Source: Acinetobacter haemolyticus CIP 64.3 = MTCC 9819
Lineage (GTDB): Bacteria > Pseudomonadota > Gammaproteobacteria > Pseudomonadales > Moraxellaceae
Reading direction: 5' to 3'
Assembly: GCF_000369065.1 (NCBI RefSeq)
Contig: NZ_KB849799.1
Span: 124,001 to 188,000, forward strand
Length of the DNA: 64,000 nucleotides
Position 1 is the stretch's first letter. Each line of letters begins with the position of its first letter. The notes below the pieces were generated by a model that saw only the letters and a list, made by a program, of their open reading frames with translations, searched no databases and was not told the DNA's origin. Of this stretch, positions 38,593-49,000 are shown piece after piece. A program made the translations under genes and the position numbers.

Positions 38593-40797
38593 ATGGAAAT
38601 CAAGGTTAATTACCTCGACAACCTTCGACAAGAAGCCAAATTCGATGACTTTACGGTAATCGCAGATCAACCGATTCGTTATAAAGGGGACGGATCTGCA
38701 CCGGGGCCATTTGACTACTTCTTGGCATCGTCGGCACTCTGTGCAGCTTATTTTGTCAAAGTATATTGCGCGGCACGTGATATTCCAACCGATAACATTC
38801 GATTATCCCAAAACAATATTGTTGATCCAGAAAACCGCTATAAACAGATTTTTAAAATTCAGGTTGAACTTCCAGCTGATATTTCTGAAAAAGATCGTCA
38901 GGGGATTTTACGTTCTATTGACCGTTGTACGGTAAAAAAAGTCATTCAAACGGGTCCTGAATTTGTCATCGAAGAAGTGGAAAGTATAGATGCAGATGCT
39001 CAAGCTTTATTGATGCCGAATCTTGCATCTGAAAGTACCACTTATATCCAAGGTAAAGATTTACCGTTAGAAGAAACCATTGCCAATATGTCGAGCATTT
39101 TGGCAGGCTTAGGTATGAAGATTGAAATTGCGTCATGGCGTAATATTGTACCGAATGTTTGGTCACTGCATATCCGTGATGCACAGTCACCGATGTGTTT
39201 TACCAATGGTAAAGGCTCAACCAAAGAAAGCGCACTAGCATCTGCATTAGGCGAGTTTATTGAACGTCTTAATTGTAATTTCTTCTATAACGATCAATTT
39301 TGGGGTGAAGAAATTGCCAACGCAGAATTTGTGCATTACCCAGACGAGAAATGGTTTAAACCAGGGCCAAATGGCGAACTACCAAAAGAAATCTTGGATG
39401 AATACTGTCTTGAGATTTACGACCCTGAAAAAGAGTTACTAGGTACGCATTTATACGATACTAACTCTGGGAATATTGAACGTGGGATTTGTTCACTTCC
39501 TTTTGTACGCCAATCTGATGGCGAAACAGTTTACTTCCCATCAAACTTGATCGAAAACTTGTACCTCAGTAATGGTATGAGTGCAGGGAATACATTAGAA
39601 GAAGCCCAAGTTCAGTGCTTATCTGAAATTTTCGAACGTGCTGTAAAACGTGAAATTATCGAAGGTGAAATTGCACTACCTGATGTTCCTGAAGAAGTTT
39701 TGGCTAAGTATCCAAGTATTGTTGCAGGTATCCAAGGCTTAGAAGAACAAGGTTTTCCAGTATTGGTTAAAGACGCCTCTTTGGGCGGTCAATTTCCTGT
39801 GATGTGTGTCACTTTGATGAACCCACGCACAGGTGGTGTGTTTGCTTCATTTGGTGCGCATCCAAGTTTTGAAGTGGCTTTAGAACGTAGTTTGACTGAG
39901 TTATTGCAAGGCCGTAGTTTTGAAGGTCTCAATGACTTACCTCAGCCAACCTTCCAAAGTGAAGCAGTGACTGAACCGAATAATTTTGTGGAACACTTTA
40001 TTGATTCAAGTGGCTTAGTCTCTTGGCGTTTCTTCAGCGCAAAATCTGATTATGATTTTGTAGAATGGGATTTCACCAATGACGGTGAAAACTCGAATGC
40101 GGATGAGGCTGCTGAATTATTCGGCATTCTTGAAGAAATGGGCAAAGAAGTCTACATGGCTGTCTATGAACATTTAGGTGCGACAGCTTGTCGTATCCTC
40201 GTACCCGATTATTCAGAAATTTATTTAGTTGAAGATTTGATTTGGGACAATACCAATAAAGCATTGGCATTCCGTGAAGATATTCTAAATATTCATCGTT
40301 TAGATGACGAGCGTCTTGAAGCACTGGTTGAGCGTTTAGAAGAATGTGAACTTGACGATTACACAGAAATCACGACCTTAATCGGCATTGAATTTGATGA
40401 CAATACTGTTTGGGGACAATTGACACTGCTTGAATTAAAACTCCTTATTTATGTTGCTTTGAAGCAATTTGAAGAAGCAAAAGATTTAGTTGAGCAATTC
40501 CTGCAATACAACACCAACACTGTAGAACGTGGTTTGTTCTATCAATGTATGAATGTTGTGCTAGAAGTCATTCTCGATGATGAGATGGAATTAGAAGATT
40601 ACGACAAAAACTTCCGTCGTATGTTTGGTGATGAACGTATGGATGCTGTCGTGGGCTCTGTCGAAGGCACAGTTCGTTTTTATGGTCTAACACCAACCAG
40701 TATGAAACTCGAAGGTTTGGATCGTCATTTACGTTTGATTGAGAGCTACAAGAAGTTGCACGCTGCTCGTGCAAAAGCAGTCGGTTTAAATAAATAA
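38593..40797 (+). CDS. OsmC-YcaO fusion protein
   Basis: 734 aa. Residues 1 to about 130 are an OsmC-like domain (GDGSAPGPFDYFLASSALCA with the family cysteine, then VKVYCAARDIP with a second Cys); from about 150 a YcaO domain follows with the ATP-binding signatures KGSTKESALASALGEFIERL and EAQVQCLSEIFERAVKREII, and a C-terminal TPR-like extension. YcaO enzymes activate amides with ATP; this stand-alone type has been linked to RimO-dependent beta-methylthiolation of ribosomal protein S12. No precursor peptide or partner gene is nearby. The ATG at 38593 was chosen from a frame that opens earlier, because the OsmC domain starts there. Confidence 0.87.
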   Translation: MEIKVNYLDNLRQEAKFDDFTVIADQPIRYKGDGSAPGPFDYFLASSALCAAYFVKVYCAARDIPTDNIRLSQNNIVDPENRYKQIFKIQVELPADISEKDRQGILRSIDRCTVKKVIQTGPEFVIEEVESIDADAQALLMPNLASESTTYIQGKDLPLEETIANMSSILAGLGMKIEIASWRNIVPNVWSLHIRDAQSPMCFTNGKGSTKESALASALGEFIERLNCNFFYNDQFWGEEIANAEFVHYPDEKWFKPGPNGELPKEILDEYCLEIYDPEKELLGTHLYDTNSGNIERGICSLPFVRQSDGETVYFPSNLIENLYLSNGMSAGNTLEEAQVQCLSEIFERAVKREIIEGEIALPDVPEEVLAKYPSIVAGIQGLEEQGFPVLVKDASLGGQFPVMCVTLMNPRTGGVFASFGAHPSFEVALERSLTELLQGRSFEGLNDLPQPTFQSEAVTEPNNFVEHFIDSSGLVSWRFFSAKSDYDFVEWDFTNDGENSNADEAAELFGILEEMGKEVYMAVYEHLGATACRILVPDYSEIYLVEDLIWDNTNKALAFREDILNIHRLDDERLEALVERLEECELDDYTEITTLIGIEFDDNTVWGQLTLLELKLLIYVALKQFEEAKDLVEQFLQYNTNTVERGLFYQCMNVVLEVILDDEMELEDYDKNFRRMFGDERMDAVVGSVEGTVRFYGLTPTSMKLEGLDRHLRLIESYKKLHAARAKAVGLNK

Positions 40798-40827
40798 TTA
40801 ACAGCATGAGTTTTTAAATTCATGCTG

Positions 40828-40878
40828 AATACACTTGACTAAAAGCGCTTATATCGCGGAGGTCAAGTGTATTTTTTT
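40828..40878 (+). terminator. Terminator of the OsmC-YcaO gene
   Basis: Twelve-base stem AATACACTTGAC / GTCAAGTGTATT with a 22-base loop that is itself partly paired, then seven T. A smaller hairpin CAGCATGA / TCATGCTG precedes it (from about 40802). Confidence 0.85.
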
Positions 40879-40914
40879 ATTAAAATCAGTTAAATAAATT
40901 AAAATTATATTTTA

Positions 40915-40933
40915 TTATGAATGGTATTCATAA
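40915..40933 (+). promoter_or_regulatory. Perfect inverted repeat upstream of the amidohydrolase-SDR pair
   Basis: TTATGAAT-GGT-ATTCATAA, 8-bp arms, 200 bases before the amidohydrolase ATG in a 335-base gap. It resembles a TetR-type operator, but no regulator gene is adjacent. The same gap also has a ten-codon ORF (41023-41055) with a GGAG site; nothing else was recognised. Confidence 0.45.
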
Positions 40934-41132
40934 TTTATGATTATAAAAAATCATTTCATGCATATTTAGATTCTCTGTAAGCTAGAAAACACAATAAAAC
41001 ATGTTTTGGTATGGAGTAACCAATGAAACATATAAATAGCTTATCGGTTTTATAAGATTTCAACAGAATTTCTGAACTGTTATGAAAAATTAATTTTCAA
41101 AAAAAGATATTACAACGCTAAAGAGTAGAACA

Positions 41133-42206
41133 ATGAAACAGCTCGATTTTTCTATTATTGATCCACATATACATCAGTGGGATCCTTACCATACTCCACA
41201 TTCCGCAGCGGTATTGGTTAAGGCATTGGGGAAATATCCAGCGCTTATGGATAAGATTCTTCGCTTAGTAAAACCAAAAGCGTTATTGGACACTCTAGGG
41301 CATACTCAACATGTATTAAGCCCTTATTTGCCGATGCATTATCATCAAGATTTAGATGGGATACAGGTTGAAAGCGTTGTTCATGTCGAAGCCAATTGGC
41401 ATCATCATAAAGGGTTTGGCGTTGTTGAAGAAACGAGATGGCTAAGCCAGTTAGATTTTTCAAAATATGATTTAAAGCTTGCTGCAATTGTTGCCACGGC
41501 GGATCCAAGTCACCGCAAATTCGTCGATATTTTAAAAGCTCATCGAGATGCAAGTCCTTTGTTTAGAGGAATTCGAAAGATGTCTTCTTGGCATGAAGAT
41601 GACGGCATCTATCGCTGGTCTAAAACACCTCATTTATATCAGTCTAAAAAATTCTTAAAGGGATTTGAGCAACTCGCCCAAATGAATCTGTCTTTTGATG
41701 CTTGGGGATATTCAACTCAATTAAATGAGATCACTGCCTTGGCTAAGCAGTTTCCAGAAACAAGGATCGTGGTAGATCATCTTGCAACACCTGTAGGTTT
41801 ATTTGGTGCAGTAGGGAAGAAGACAGGGAAAACTACTGCGCAACGTGATGCAATATTTCAGCAATGGCAAAACGGCCTAAGTGCTTTAGCGGAGCAGCCG
41901 AATGTGCATGCAAAAATATCAGGGCTTATGATGCCAGTATTGGGACATACATTTTATAAAGAAAATCGGACGGCAACTGTTGCTGAAATGGTTCAATTAT
42001 TGACCCCATTGATACAGCATGCGATCCATGTCTTTGGTACAGGACGTATCATGTTCGCTTCGAATTATCCAATGGATAAACCTAATGCGCGTTTAACCGA
42101 CTTAATACAGGCTTATATGCAAATGATTGAGCCTTATGGTTCTGAAGCTTTGCAAGCGATTTTTAGACAAAACGCAATCCATTTTTATCAATTAGACATC
42201 AACTAA
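41133..42206 (+). CDS. Amidohydrolase family protein (2-pyrone-4,6-dicarboxylate lactonase-like)
   Basis: 357-aa metal-dependent hydrolase of the amidohydrolase-2 family. Visible: the N-terminal metal pair IIDPHIHQWDP, ESVVHVEANWHH, the IVVDHLATP strand with its His, and the catalytic Asp region MFASNYPMDK near the C-terminus. Family members hydrolyse lactones or decarboxylate aromatic acids. It is followed 15 bases later by an SDR, suggesting a short catabolic pair. Substrate unknown. Confidence 0.83.
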   Translation: MKQLDFSIIDPHIHQWDPYHTPHSAAVLVKALGKYPALMDKILRLVKPKALLDTLGHTQHVLSPYLPMHYHQDLDGIQVESVVHVEANWHHHKGFGVVEETRWLSQLDFSKYDLKLAAIVATADPSHRKFVDILKAHRDASPLFRGIRKMSSWHEDDGIYRWSKTPHLYQSKKFLKGFEQLAQMNLSFDAWGYSTQLNEITALAKQFPETRIVVDHLATPVGLFGAVGKKTGKTTAQRDAIFQQWQNGLSALAEQPNVHAKISGLMMPVLGHTFYKENRTATVAEMVQLLTPLIQHAIHVFGTGRIMFASNYPMDKPNARLTDLIQAYMQMIEPYGSEALQAIFRQNAIHFYQLDIN

Positions 42207-42221
42207 ACAAAGAGCCATGCT

Positions 42222-43052
42222 ATGAAAAATTTTAATCAAAAAGTTGCCGCGATTACAGGTGCAGGTTCTGGAATCGGTCAACAACTCGCTATCTTATTGG
42301 CACAACAAGGTGCACATTTAGCCCTGAGTGATGTCAACGAGCAAGGCTTAGCTGAAACATTGGAACTTGTTAGATCCTATCCAGTTAAAGTCACGCTTAG
42401 CACCTTAAATGTGGTTGATCGCACTGCTGTAGAGGAATGGGCTACGAATACCGCCCAAGAACATGGAAAAATTAACCTCATTTTTAATAATGCAGGCGTG
42501 GCATTGGCAAGCACGGTTGAAGGAATGAGTTATGAGGAAATAGAATGGGTATTTGATATTAATTTTTGGGGTGTTGTACATGGTACCAAAGCATTTTTAC
42601 CCTATTTAAAACAAAGTGGTGAAGGGCATATTATCAATATTTCCAGTCTATTTGGCTTAACAGCACAACCTACGCAAAGTGCATACAATGCGACTAAATT
42701 TGCAGTACGTGGTTTTACAGAATCACTTCGTCAAGAGCTTGACTTACAAGCCAACGGTGTAAGTGCAACTTGTGTCCATCCAGGGGGGATTCGCACCAAC
42801 ATTGCGAATAGCGCACGCATGAGTGATAGTATTCGTGCTTTAGGATTGAATCCTGCAAAGGCCAGTAAAGCTTTTAACAAGGTACTTAAAACCCCACCTG
42901 AAGAAGCTGCAAAAGTAATTTTAAATGCGGTTAAAAAAGATCAGCGCCGAGTTTTAATTGGCAATGATGCCAAAATTTTAGATCTAATTCAGCGTGTAGC
43001 ACCATCACATTATGCGCAAGCATTGAATTTGTTCACCAAAAAGAAAAAGTAA
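42222..43052 (+). CDS. Short-chain dehydrogenase/reductase
   Basis: 276-aa classical SDR. Cofactor motif TGAGSGIG at residue 12-19, DVNEQG acidic residue suggesting NAD preference, NNAGVA, the catalytic Ser in NISSLFGLT and YNATK (Tyr-Lys) after the usual spacing, then HPGGIRTNI. It lies 15 bases after the amidohydrolase gene and shares its operon. Substrate unknown. Confidence 0.9.
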   Translation: MKNFNQKVAAITGAGSGIGQQLAILLAQQGAHLALSDVNEQGLAETLELVRSYPVKVTLSTLNVVDRTAVEEWATNTAQEHGKINLIFNNAGVALASTVEGMSYEEIEWVFDINFWGVVHGTKAFLPYLKQSGEGHIINISSLFGLTAQPTQSAYNATKFAVRGFTESLRQELDLQANGVSATCVHPGGIRTNIANSARMSDSIRALGLNPAKASKAFNKVLKTPPEEAAKVILNAVKKDQRRVLIGNDAKILDLIQRVAPSHYAQALNLFTKKKK

Positions 43053-43127
43053 GATTTGAGTTCATCCTCTATTTAATTCACAAAGCTCTAAAGTAAAATG
43101 TAATTTAGGGCTTTGTGAATCAATAGC

Positions 43128-43766
43128 TTATGCTAAATATTGAATGTTAAACTCTCTATAAAACATTCCCAAAGCCAATATACCCATCATGACAGAGAGC
43201 GTTCTTAATAAAATGGTTTGTACTTTTATATCACTGAGTACTTTCTTTAGATTCCACGAAAAAAAGACATAAAGTCCGCCAATGATGGCAAGCGTGAAGA
43301 TGGTAATAGACACTAAAAACCAGCTTTGCTTTTGCAATGACTGCGCGCCGAAGATAGCAGGTACAATCGCAAGATAAAATGAAATAGTTTTAGGATTACT
43401 CAAAGTAATTAACAGTCCATCTTTATAGGAAAAAAGCGTGTTTTTGAGATTTTCAGGTGCTTCATTTTCCAAAAGATTACCGTTAAAAAACCAAAACTTA
43501 TAAGCTAAGTAAAGCAGGTACGAACTTGATAGTAGTATCAAATAAAAAACCAAATGTGGACTGAAATGATGAAGAGAAGAAAAAAGAAAAATTGAAATCA
43601 ATAAAAAAGTGATATCTCCCGTGATGAGACCACACAGCATCATCAGTCCATTTTTATATCCCTGAACTAAAGTCTTAAACATAAGACCAGTCATGCCTGG
43701 TCCAGGGAGGATTGCTGCTAATCCTAAAGTTAAAACATAGGTCATTGTTTGTGTGAGATGTTCCAT
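43128..43766 (-). CDS. LysE/RhtB-family amino acid exporter
   Basis: 212-aa inner-membrane protein with five to six hydrophobic segments. Family marks are the N-terminal LAAILPGPGMTGLMFKTLVQ and LITLSNPKTISFYLAIVP in the middle. I use the ATG giving MEHLTQTM; a TTG five codons earlier is open but has no better ribosome-binding site. Divergent from an Lrp-type regulator 130 bases away, the usual pairing for amino-acid exporters. Confidence 0.88.
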   Translation of the reverse strand: MEHLTQTMTYVLTLGLAAILPGPGMTGLMFKTLVQGYKNGLMMLCGLITGDITFLLISIFLFSSLHHFSPHLVFYLILLSSSYLLYLAYKFWFFNGNLLENEAPENLKNTLFSYKDGLLITLSNPKTISFYLAIVPAIFGAQSLQKQSWFLVSITIFTLAIIGGLYVFFSWNLKKVLSDIKVQTILLRTLSVMMGILALGMFYREFNIQYLA

Positions 43767-43896
43767 GTCAATTAAAACCAAATGAAATCGGATCTCTATT
43801 TTTTAATAAATACATAGGTAAATTTGATCTATATGTTCTAGTAAATATAAAAATTAGGGTATAAATAACCCTATATTTAAATTTAATAGAAATTTT

Positions 43897-44376
43897 ATGC
43901 CTAATTTAAAAATTGATAAAACTGATGCAAGAATTTTAGAGTTGTTGCAAAAAGACTCAAGAACCACAAATGCTGACTTATCAGAACAGTTAGGTCTTTC
44001 AACCTCGCCCTGTTGGCGAAGAGTCAAACATTTAGAAGACACCAAAGTCATCAAAGGATACGGCGTTTTACTTGATCGCAAAAAACTTGGCTTAGGTGTG
44101 ATGGTGTTTGTCCGTGTATCGATTGATAGTCATAGCGAAAGAGAGGCAAAGAAATTTGAAGAAGAAGTCACTGCCTTAGATTATGTCGTTGCATGTTATA
44201 GCATTGGAGGCGATGCAGACTTTTTGTTGCAAGTCGTATCACCAGATCTCGATACCTATGCTGAATTTTCAATGACGACCATTCGAAGATTGCCCGGAAT
44301 CAAAGAAATGCAAAGTATGTTTGTGCTGAAGGAAATAAAGCCCTTTTTATGTTTTCCAGTAAAGCCTCAGAAATAA
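43897..44376 (+). CDS. Lrp/AsnC-family regulator
   Basis: 159-aa regulator: N-terminal helix-turn-helix (LDKTDARIL-type start KTDARILELLQKDSRTT, then SEQLGLSTSPCWRRVKHLE) and the C-terminal RAM domain (VVACYSIGGDADFLLQVVSP, MQSMFVLKEIKPF). It is divergent from the LysE exporter and probably activates it in response to an amino acid. The shared 130-base region contains AT-rich sequence but no clear operator. Confidence 0.9.
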   Translation: MPNLKIDKTDARILELLQKDSRTTNADLSEQLGLSTSPCWRRVKHLEDTKVIKGYGVLLDRKKLGLGVMVFVRVSIDSHSEREAKKFEEEVTALDYVVACYSIGGDADFLLQVVSPDLDTYAEFSMTTIRRLPGIKEMQSMFVLKEIKPFLCFPVKPQK

Positions 44377-44477
44377 ACACTAGTGCACTGATTTTGACTG
44401 ATCACAGTGCATAAAAATAAAAATGCCTTGTTTTAAGCCAAAAAAGTATGACGAAATACAAAAATCGTATTACTAAA

Positions 44478-44494
44478 CTGGCACGCCATTTGCT
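44478..44494 (+). promoter_or_regulatory. Sigma-54 promoter of the guanidine operon
   Basis: CTGGCACGCCATTTGCT matches the -24/-12 consensus (TGGCACG, four bases, TTGCW) without mismatch. Transcription would start about 12 bases after GC, just before the guanidine-I riboswitch, so initiation depends on nitrogen status and elongation or translation on guanidine. Confidence 0.9.
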
Positions 44495-44514
44495 TCATTA
44501 ATCCCATCATAAAG

Positions 44515-44622
44515 TGATCTAGGGTTCCGATAGACAACTCCTCAAAGTTGGCTATGACTGAGACCGAGAGTTCACGGTTCGCAAGAACTACACGGAGGGA
44601 TAAAAGCCCGGGAGGTTGGACT
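44515..44622 (+). ncRNA. Guanidine-I (ykkC) riboswitch
   Basis: The leader has the conserved blocks of the guanidine-I class: CTAGGGTTCCG at the 5' side, a stem with GACCGAGAG, ACACGGAGGGATAAAAGCC and CGGGAGG at the 3' side, in the correct order and spacing. The element ends about 25 bases before the start codon. It senses free guanidine and permits expression of the genes for its use. Confidence 0.93.
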
Positions 44623-44646
44623 TAAACCTTAAAAGAGGTCATGCGA

Positions 44647-45383
44647 ATGAGCGAATATCATAACAACCAGATCCTTTGGACTGAAAAACTACCGGGTGGT
44701 CATCATTGGTCTGGACGAGTTCAGAAAGGGACAGTTTTACAATTCAAAGCGTTAGCTTCAAACGCCAATGTTTCACTGTTTTGTGTGAATGCTGAAGATA
44801 AACTTGAACGTTACAACATGCCAGACACCTTAAAAGGGCAACATACTGCATTTTTAACGACGGGCAATGTTTTGTATTCAGATTTAGGGCGTGTCATGGC
44901 ATCGATCGTTAAAGATGACCATGGTTGGAATGATACGTTCTGTGGGGCGAGTCGTCCTGAGCAAATCAGTAAACAGTTTGGTCAACGTCGTTTTCAAGAT
45001 GCACGAAATGAAATGTACAAAACGGTGTAGATGGCTTATTAGTAGAGATGGCGAAATTTTCACTGTCACAAACTGATTTAAGTGCAACCGTAAACCTTTT
45101 CTCAAAAGTGAGTCCCAATGATCAAGGTGCTCTAAGCTATACCCAATCAGACAATACCAGCCAAATCATTGAATTACGTTTTGAAATGGATTGTTTGGTT
45201 TTCCTTTCTGCTGCCCCACATGGTTTAGATAACAGTTCGCTCTATCAACCAAGCGATATTCAATTGTCTTTGTATAAAGCCAACTCTTTAGCCGACCACG
45301 ATATTTGTCGTGATGCCTGTCCACAAAATCAACGTGCTTTTCAAAACAACGCACGTTACTACACATTGAGTTCAGCATATTAA
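44647..45383 (+). pseudogene. UAAP2-type carboxyguanidine deiminase subunit gene, frameshifted
   Basis: Urea-carboxylase-associated protein 2; such UAAP1/UAAP2 pairs are now known as carboxyguanidine deiminase (CgdAB), which removes ammonia from carboxyguanidine to leave allophanate. The first frame reads to 45030 (GGHHWSGRVQKGT, ERYNMPDTLKGQHTAF, HGWNDTFCGAS), then stops; the second frame (to 45383) continues with VEMAKFSLSQTDLSATVNLF and CRDACPQNQ. One added A in the AAAA run at 45019-45022 would join them through EMYKNGVDGLLVEMAKF, giving about 245 aa. I prefer the ATG at 44647, eight bases after GAGG. If real, the lesion breaks the guanidine pathway. Confidence 0.85.
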
Positions 45384-45400
45384 GCTATAGGAGAAGCATC

Positions 45401-46054
45401 ATGACGAGTTTACATACTTTTGAAAAAGCAACATTAAGTGAAGTTTGTCCTGCGGGTGAAGCGTGGATGTGCGAAGTCAAAAAAGGGCAATACTTTCGGA
45501 TTATTGATTTAGAGGGCAATCAAGCTGTTGATACTTTGTTTATCTCAGCAGAAAATCCTGAAGAGCGTTATAGCGCTACAGATACGCTTGCCATGAATCA
45601 ATATATCTATTTAGAAAAAGGCACATCTTTATACAGTAACTTTGGACGGTTAATTGCAGTCATTCATGATGATAACTGTGGTCGTCATGACACGTTGGGT
45701 GGTGCATGTTCTTGCGAAAGTAATACTGTGCGCTATGCAAATGAAACTTATCCTATGCATAGTTGCCGTAACAACTTCATGTATGCCTTAGCCAAACATC
45801 CCATCGCGAAAAAGCACAATTTGAATGTGCGTCACATTGGTCCAAATATCAATTTCTTTATGAATGTTCCTGTTACATCTGATGGACATTTGAAATTTGA
45901 TGATGGTATTTCTGCACCTGGTAATTTTGTCGAGATCAAAGCAGAAATGGATTTAATCGTGCTGATCTCTAATTGCCCGCAACTGAATAATCCATGTAAT
46001 GCCTATAACCCGACACCGATCCAATTAGTGATTCGTGATGGAGAGGAGGCTTAG
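45401..46054 (+). CDS. UAAP1-type carboxyguanidine deiminase subunit
   Basis: 217-aa urea-carboxylase-associated protein 1 (DUF1989 type), partner of the UAAP2 protein in carboxyguanidine deiminase. The family signatures are FRIIDLEGNQAVDTLF, AENPEERYSATDTL, the cysteine-rich GRHDTLGGACSCES, INFFMNVPVT and the C-terminal CPQLNNPCNAYNPTPI. Conserved cysteines and His probably bind a metal. GGAG precedes the ATG; it is 17 bases after UAAP2 and 3 bases before the carboxylase. It is intact, unlike its partner. Confidence 0.9.
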   Translation: MTSLHTFEKATLSEVCPAGEAWMCEVKKGQYFRIIDLEGNQAVDTLFISAENPEERYSATDTLAMNQYIYLEKGTSLYSNFGRLIAVIHDDNCGRHDTLGGACSCESNTVRYANETYPMHSCRNNFMYALAKHPIAKKHNLNVRHIGPNINFFMNVPVTSDGHLKFDDGISAPGNFVEIKAEMDLIVLISNCPQLNNPCNAYNPTPIQLVIRDGEEA

Positions 46055-46057
46055 TCT

Positions 46058-49000
46058 ATGTTTAATAAAGTTTTAATCGCCAATCGTGGAGCGATTGCTT
46101 GTCGTGTTATTCGAACACTAAAAAAACTAGGTATTCAATCCGTTGCTGTGTACTCTGAGGCAGACCGAGATTCATTGCATGTGACCTTAGCAGATGAAGC
46201 GATTTATATCGGTGATGCACCCGCGAGTCAAAGTTATCTCAATGTTGACAAAATTTTAGAAGTCGCCAAACAAACAGGTGCGAATGCCATCCATCCAGGT
46301 TACGGTTTTCTATCTGAAAATGCTGAATTTTGTGATCTGTGTGAATCACAAGGAATTGCATTTATCGGCCCAAACTCAGCTCAAATGCGTGCATTTGGCT
46401 TGAAACATACCGCTAGAGAGCTTGCAATCGAAGCAAATGTGCCACTATTGCCAGGTAGCCAACTTTTGGCTGACGAAGCAGAGGCATTGGTTGAAGCAAA
46501 GCGCATTGGTTATCCTGTGATGCTAAAAAGTACCGCAGGCGGTGGTGGTATCGGCATGCGCTTGGTATGGAATGCTGAAGAACTTAAAGATGCTTTCGCA
46601 ACAGTTTCTTATCTTGCGCAGGCAAACTTTAAAGATGCAGGACTGTATTTAGAGAAATTTGTACAGAATGCTCGCCACATCGAGGTGCAAATATTTGGTG
46701 ATGGTCAAGGACAAGTTTTAGCGTTAGGTGAACGAGATTGTTCTGTTCAACGTCGCAATCAAAAAGTTATTGAGGAAACGCCAGCACCACATCTAAATGA
46801 TCAACAACGTTCATATATTCAGAAAGTTGCAATTCAACTCATGCAATCCGTGAATTATCGCTCAGCGGGTACTGTTGAATTTGTGATGGATACGGACACG
46901 CAAGACTTTTACTTTTTGGAAGTAAATACCCGCCTTCAAGTTGAACATGGTGTCACAGAACAAGTATACGGCGTGGATTTGGTTGAATGGATGGTCACAC
47001 TTGCGAGTGGCGACTGGACAGCACCTACGCAATCTTTGAAATCAGTAGGACATTCGATCCAAGTTCGTTTGTATGCTGAAGACCCGATCAAAAACTTCCA
47101 ACCGAGTGCAGGTTTACTGACCTTTGTTGAATTTGATGATCAAGCACGTAATGAAACATGGGTAGAAACTGGCTCGACTGTTTCCTCATTTTACGATCCG
47201 ATGATTGCTAAAATTATCGTCACGGCAAATGATCGAGATGCGGCTATTCAAGCAATGAATCATAGCTTAGCCAAAACTCAGGTGGCAGGTATCGAAACCA
47301 ATCTTGAGTATTTACAGAATATTATTGATTGTGAAGTGTTTAAAGCGGGTACTCAAACCACTCGTTTCCTCAATACTTTTGAGTGGAAAACTCAAAAAAT
47401 CGAGGTATTTCAAGCTGGTATTCAAACCTCCATACAAGATGTTACTGGGCGTTTAGGTTACTGGGATGTGGGTGTACCACCGTCTGGAGCGATTGACCCT
47501 TTATCTTTAAATGTGGCAAACCAACTACTTGGCAATGCATCTAATAGTGCAGGTTTAGAATGTACATTGCATGGACCTACTTTAAAGTTTCACTGTGATA
47601 GCCAAATCGTGCTTGCAGGTGGTGACATGCCGTCAACCTTAGATGGTGTGCACATTTCAATGTGGCAAACGGTGAATGTCAAGAAAGGGCAAATCCTTAA
47701 ATGCGGTAAAATCATCACAGGATGTAGAACGTATATTGGCATCAAAGGTGGTTTGAATGTTCCTGAATATTTGGGTTCACAAGCGACATTTACCTTAGGT
47801 CAATTTGGTGGTCATGCAGGACGTAATTTGTTAATTGGTGATATGTTGCCAATCACTTCGTTTAGTTCAGACCAACAAACAAGTTTAAATGCAGAACAAG
47901 TCCCGACATTCTCAAACAGTTGGGAAATTGCGGTGATGTATGGTCCGCATGGCGCGCCTGATTTTTTCACCAAACAAGATATTGATGCCTTCTTTGAACA
48001 TTCCTTCGAAGTACATTTCAATTCAAGTCGTACAGGGATTCGATTGATCGGTCCAAAGCCAGAATGGGCGCGTGAAGATGGCGGTGAAGCAGGTTTACAT
48101 CCTTCTAATATTCATGACAATGCCTATGCTATTGGAGCAATCGACTTTACTGGAGACATGCCGATCATTTTAGGTCCCGATGGTCCAAGTCTTGGTGGTT
48201 TTGTTTGCCCAGCGGTCGTTGTGCATTCTGAACTTTGGAAATTAGGTCAACTAAAAGCAGGAGACAAAGTTAAATTTGTTCCTATTCGATATGAACAAGC
48301 AACCGAATTAAATCAAACATATCATCATATGCTCAGTACAGAGCATCTTAATGATGTGCAATTTGGTCAAAGCTTTTATGCTGAGTTTGATAGCTTAAAT
48401 GATGCCGTATTAGATCGTTTAGATGGTCAAGATCATACGCCAAATGTTGTTTATCGCCCCGCTGGTAATAACTACATGTTGGTTGAGTATGGCGAATTGG
48501 TTTTGGACCTGAATTTGCGATTCCGCATACACGCATTAATGCAGTGGGTTAAAGATCAAAACATCATAGGTATCATTGATCTAACACCGGGAATACGTTC
48601 ACTTCAAATTCATTATGACTCACTCAAACTGGATCAACAGAATTTATTGAACCTCCTTAAACAAGCCGAAACCGAATTACCTGATGTGACTGAAATGCAA
48701 GTTCCTTCACGTACCGTGTATTTACCTTTGGCTTGGGAAGATTCACAAACGCAGTTGGCAACTGATCGTTATATGCAAACGGTGCGTCCTGATGCACCGT
48801 GGTGTCCAGACAATATCGAATTTATTCGTCGCATTAATGGTCTAAAAGATAAGCAAGCCGTAAAAGACGTGGTGTATAACGCAAATTATTTGGTGATGGG
48901 CTTAGGTGATGTATATCTCGGTGCACCAGTTGCGACACCGCTTGATCCACGGCAACGACTCGTAACGACTAAATATAATCCTGCACGAACTTGGACACCT

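Noticed and set aside
41023..41055. Ten-codon leader-like ORF upstream of the amidohydrolase
   Set aside because: It has a GGAG site but no regulatory codon run and no terminator/antiterminator pair, so an attenuator cannot be supported.
43081..43115. CAAAGCTCTAAA / TTTAGGGCTTTG hairpin between SDR and LysE genes as a strong terminator
   Set aside because: The stem is imperfect and lacks a clear T run on either strand, so I did not list it as a supported terminator.
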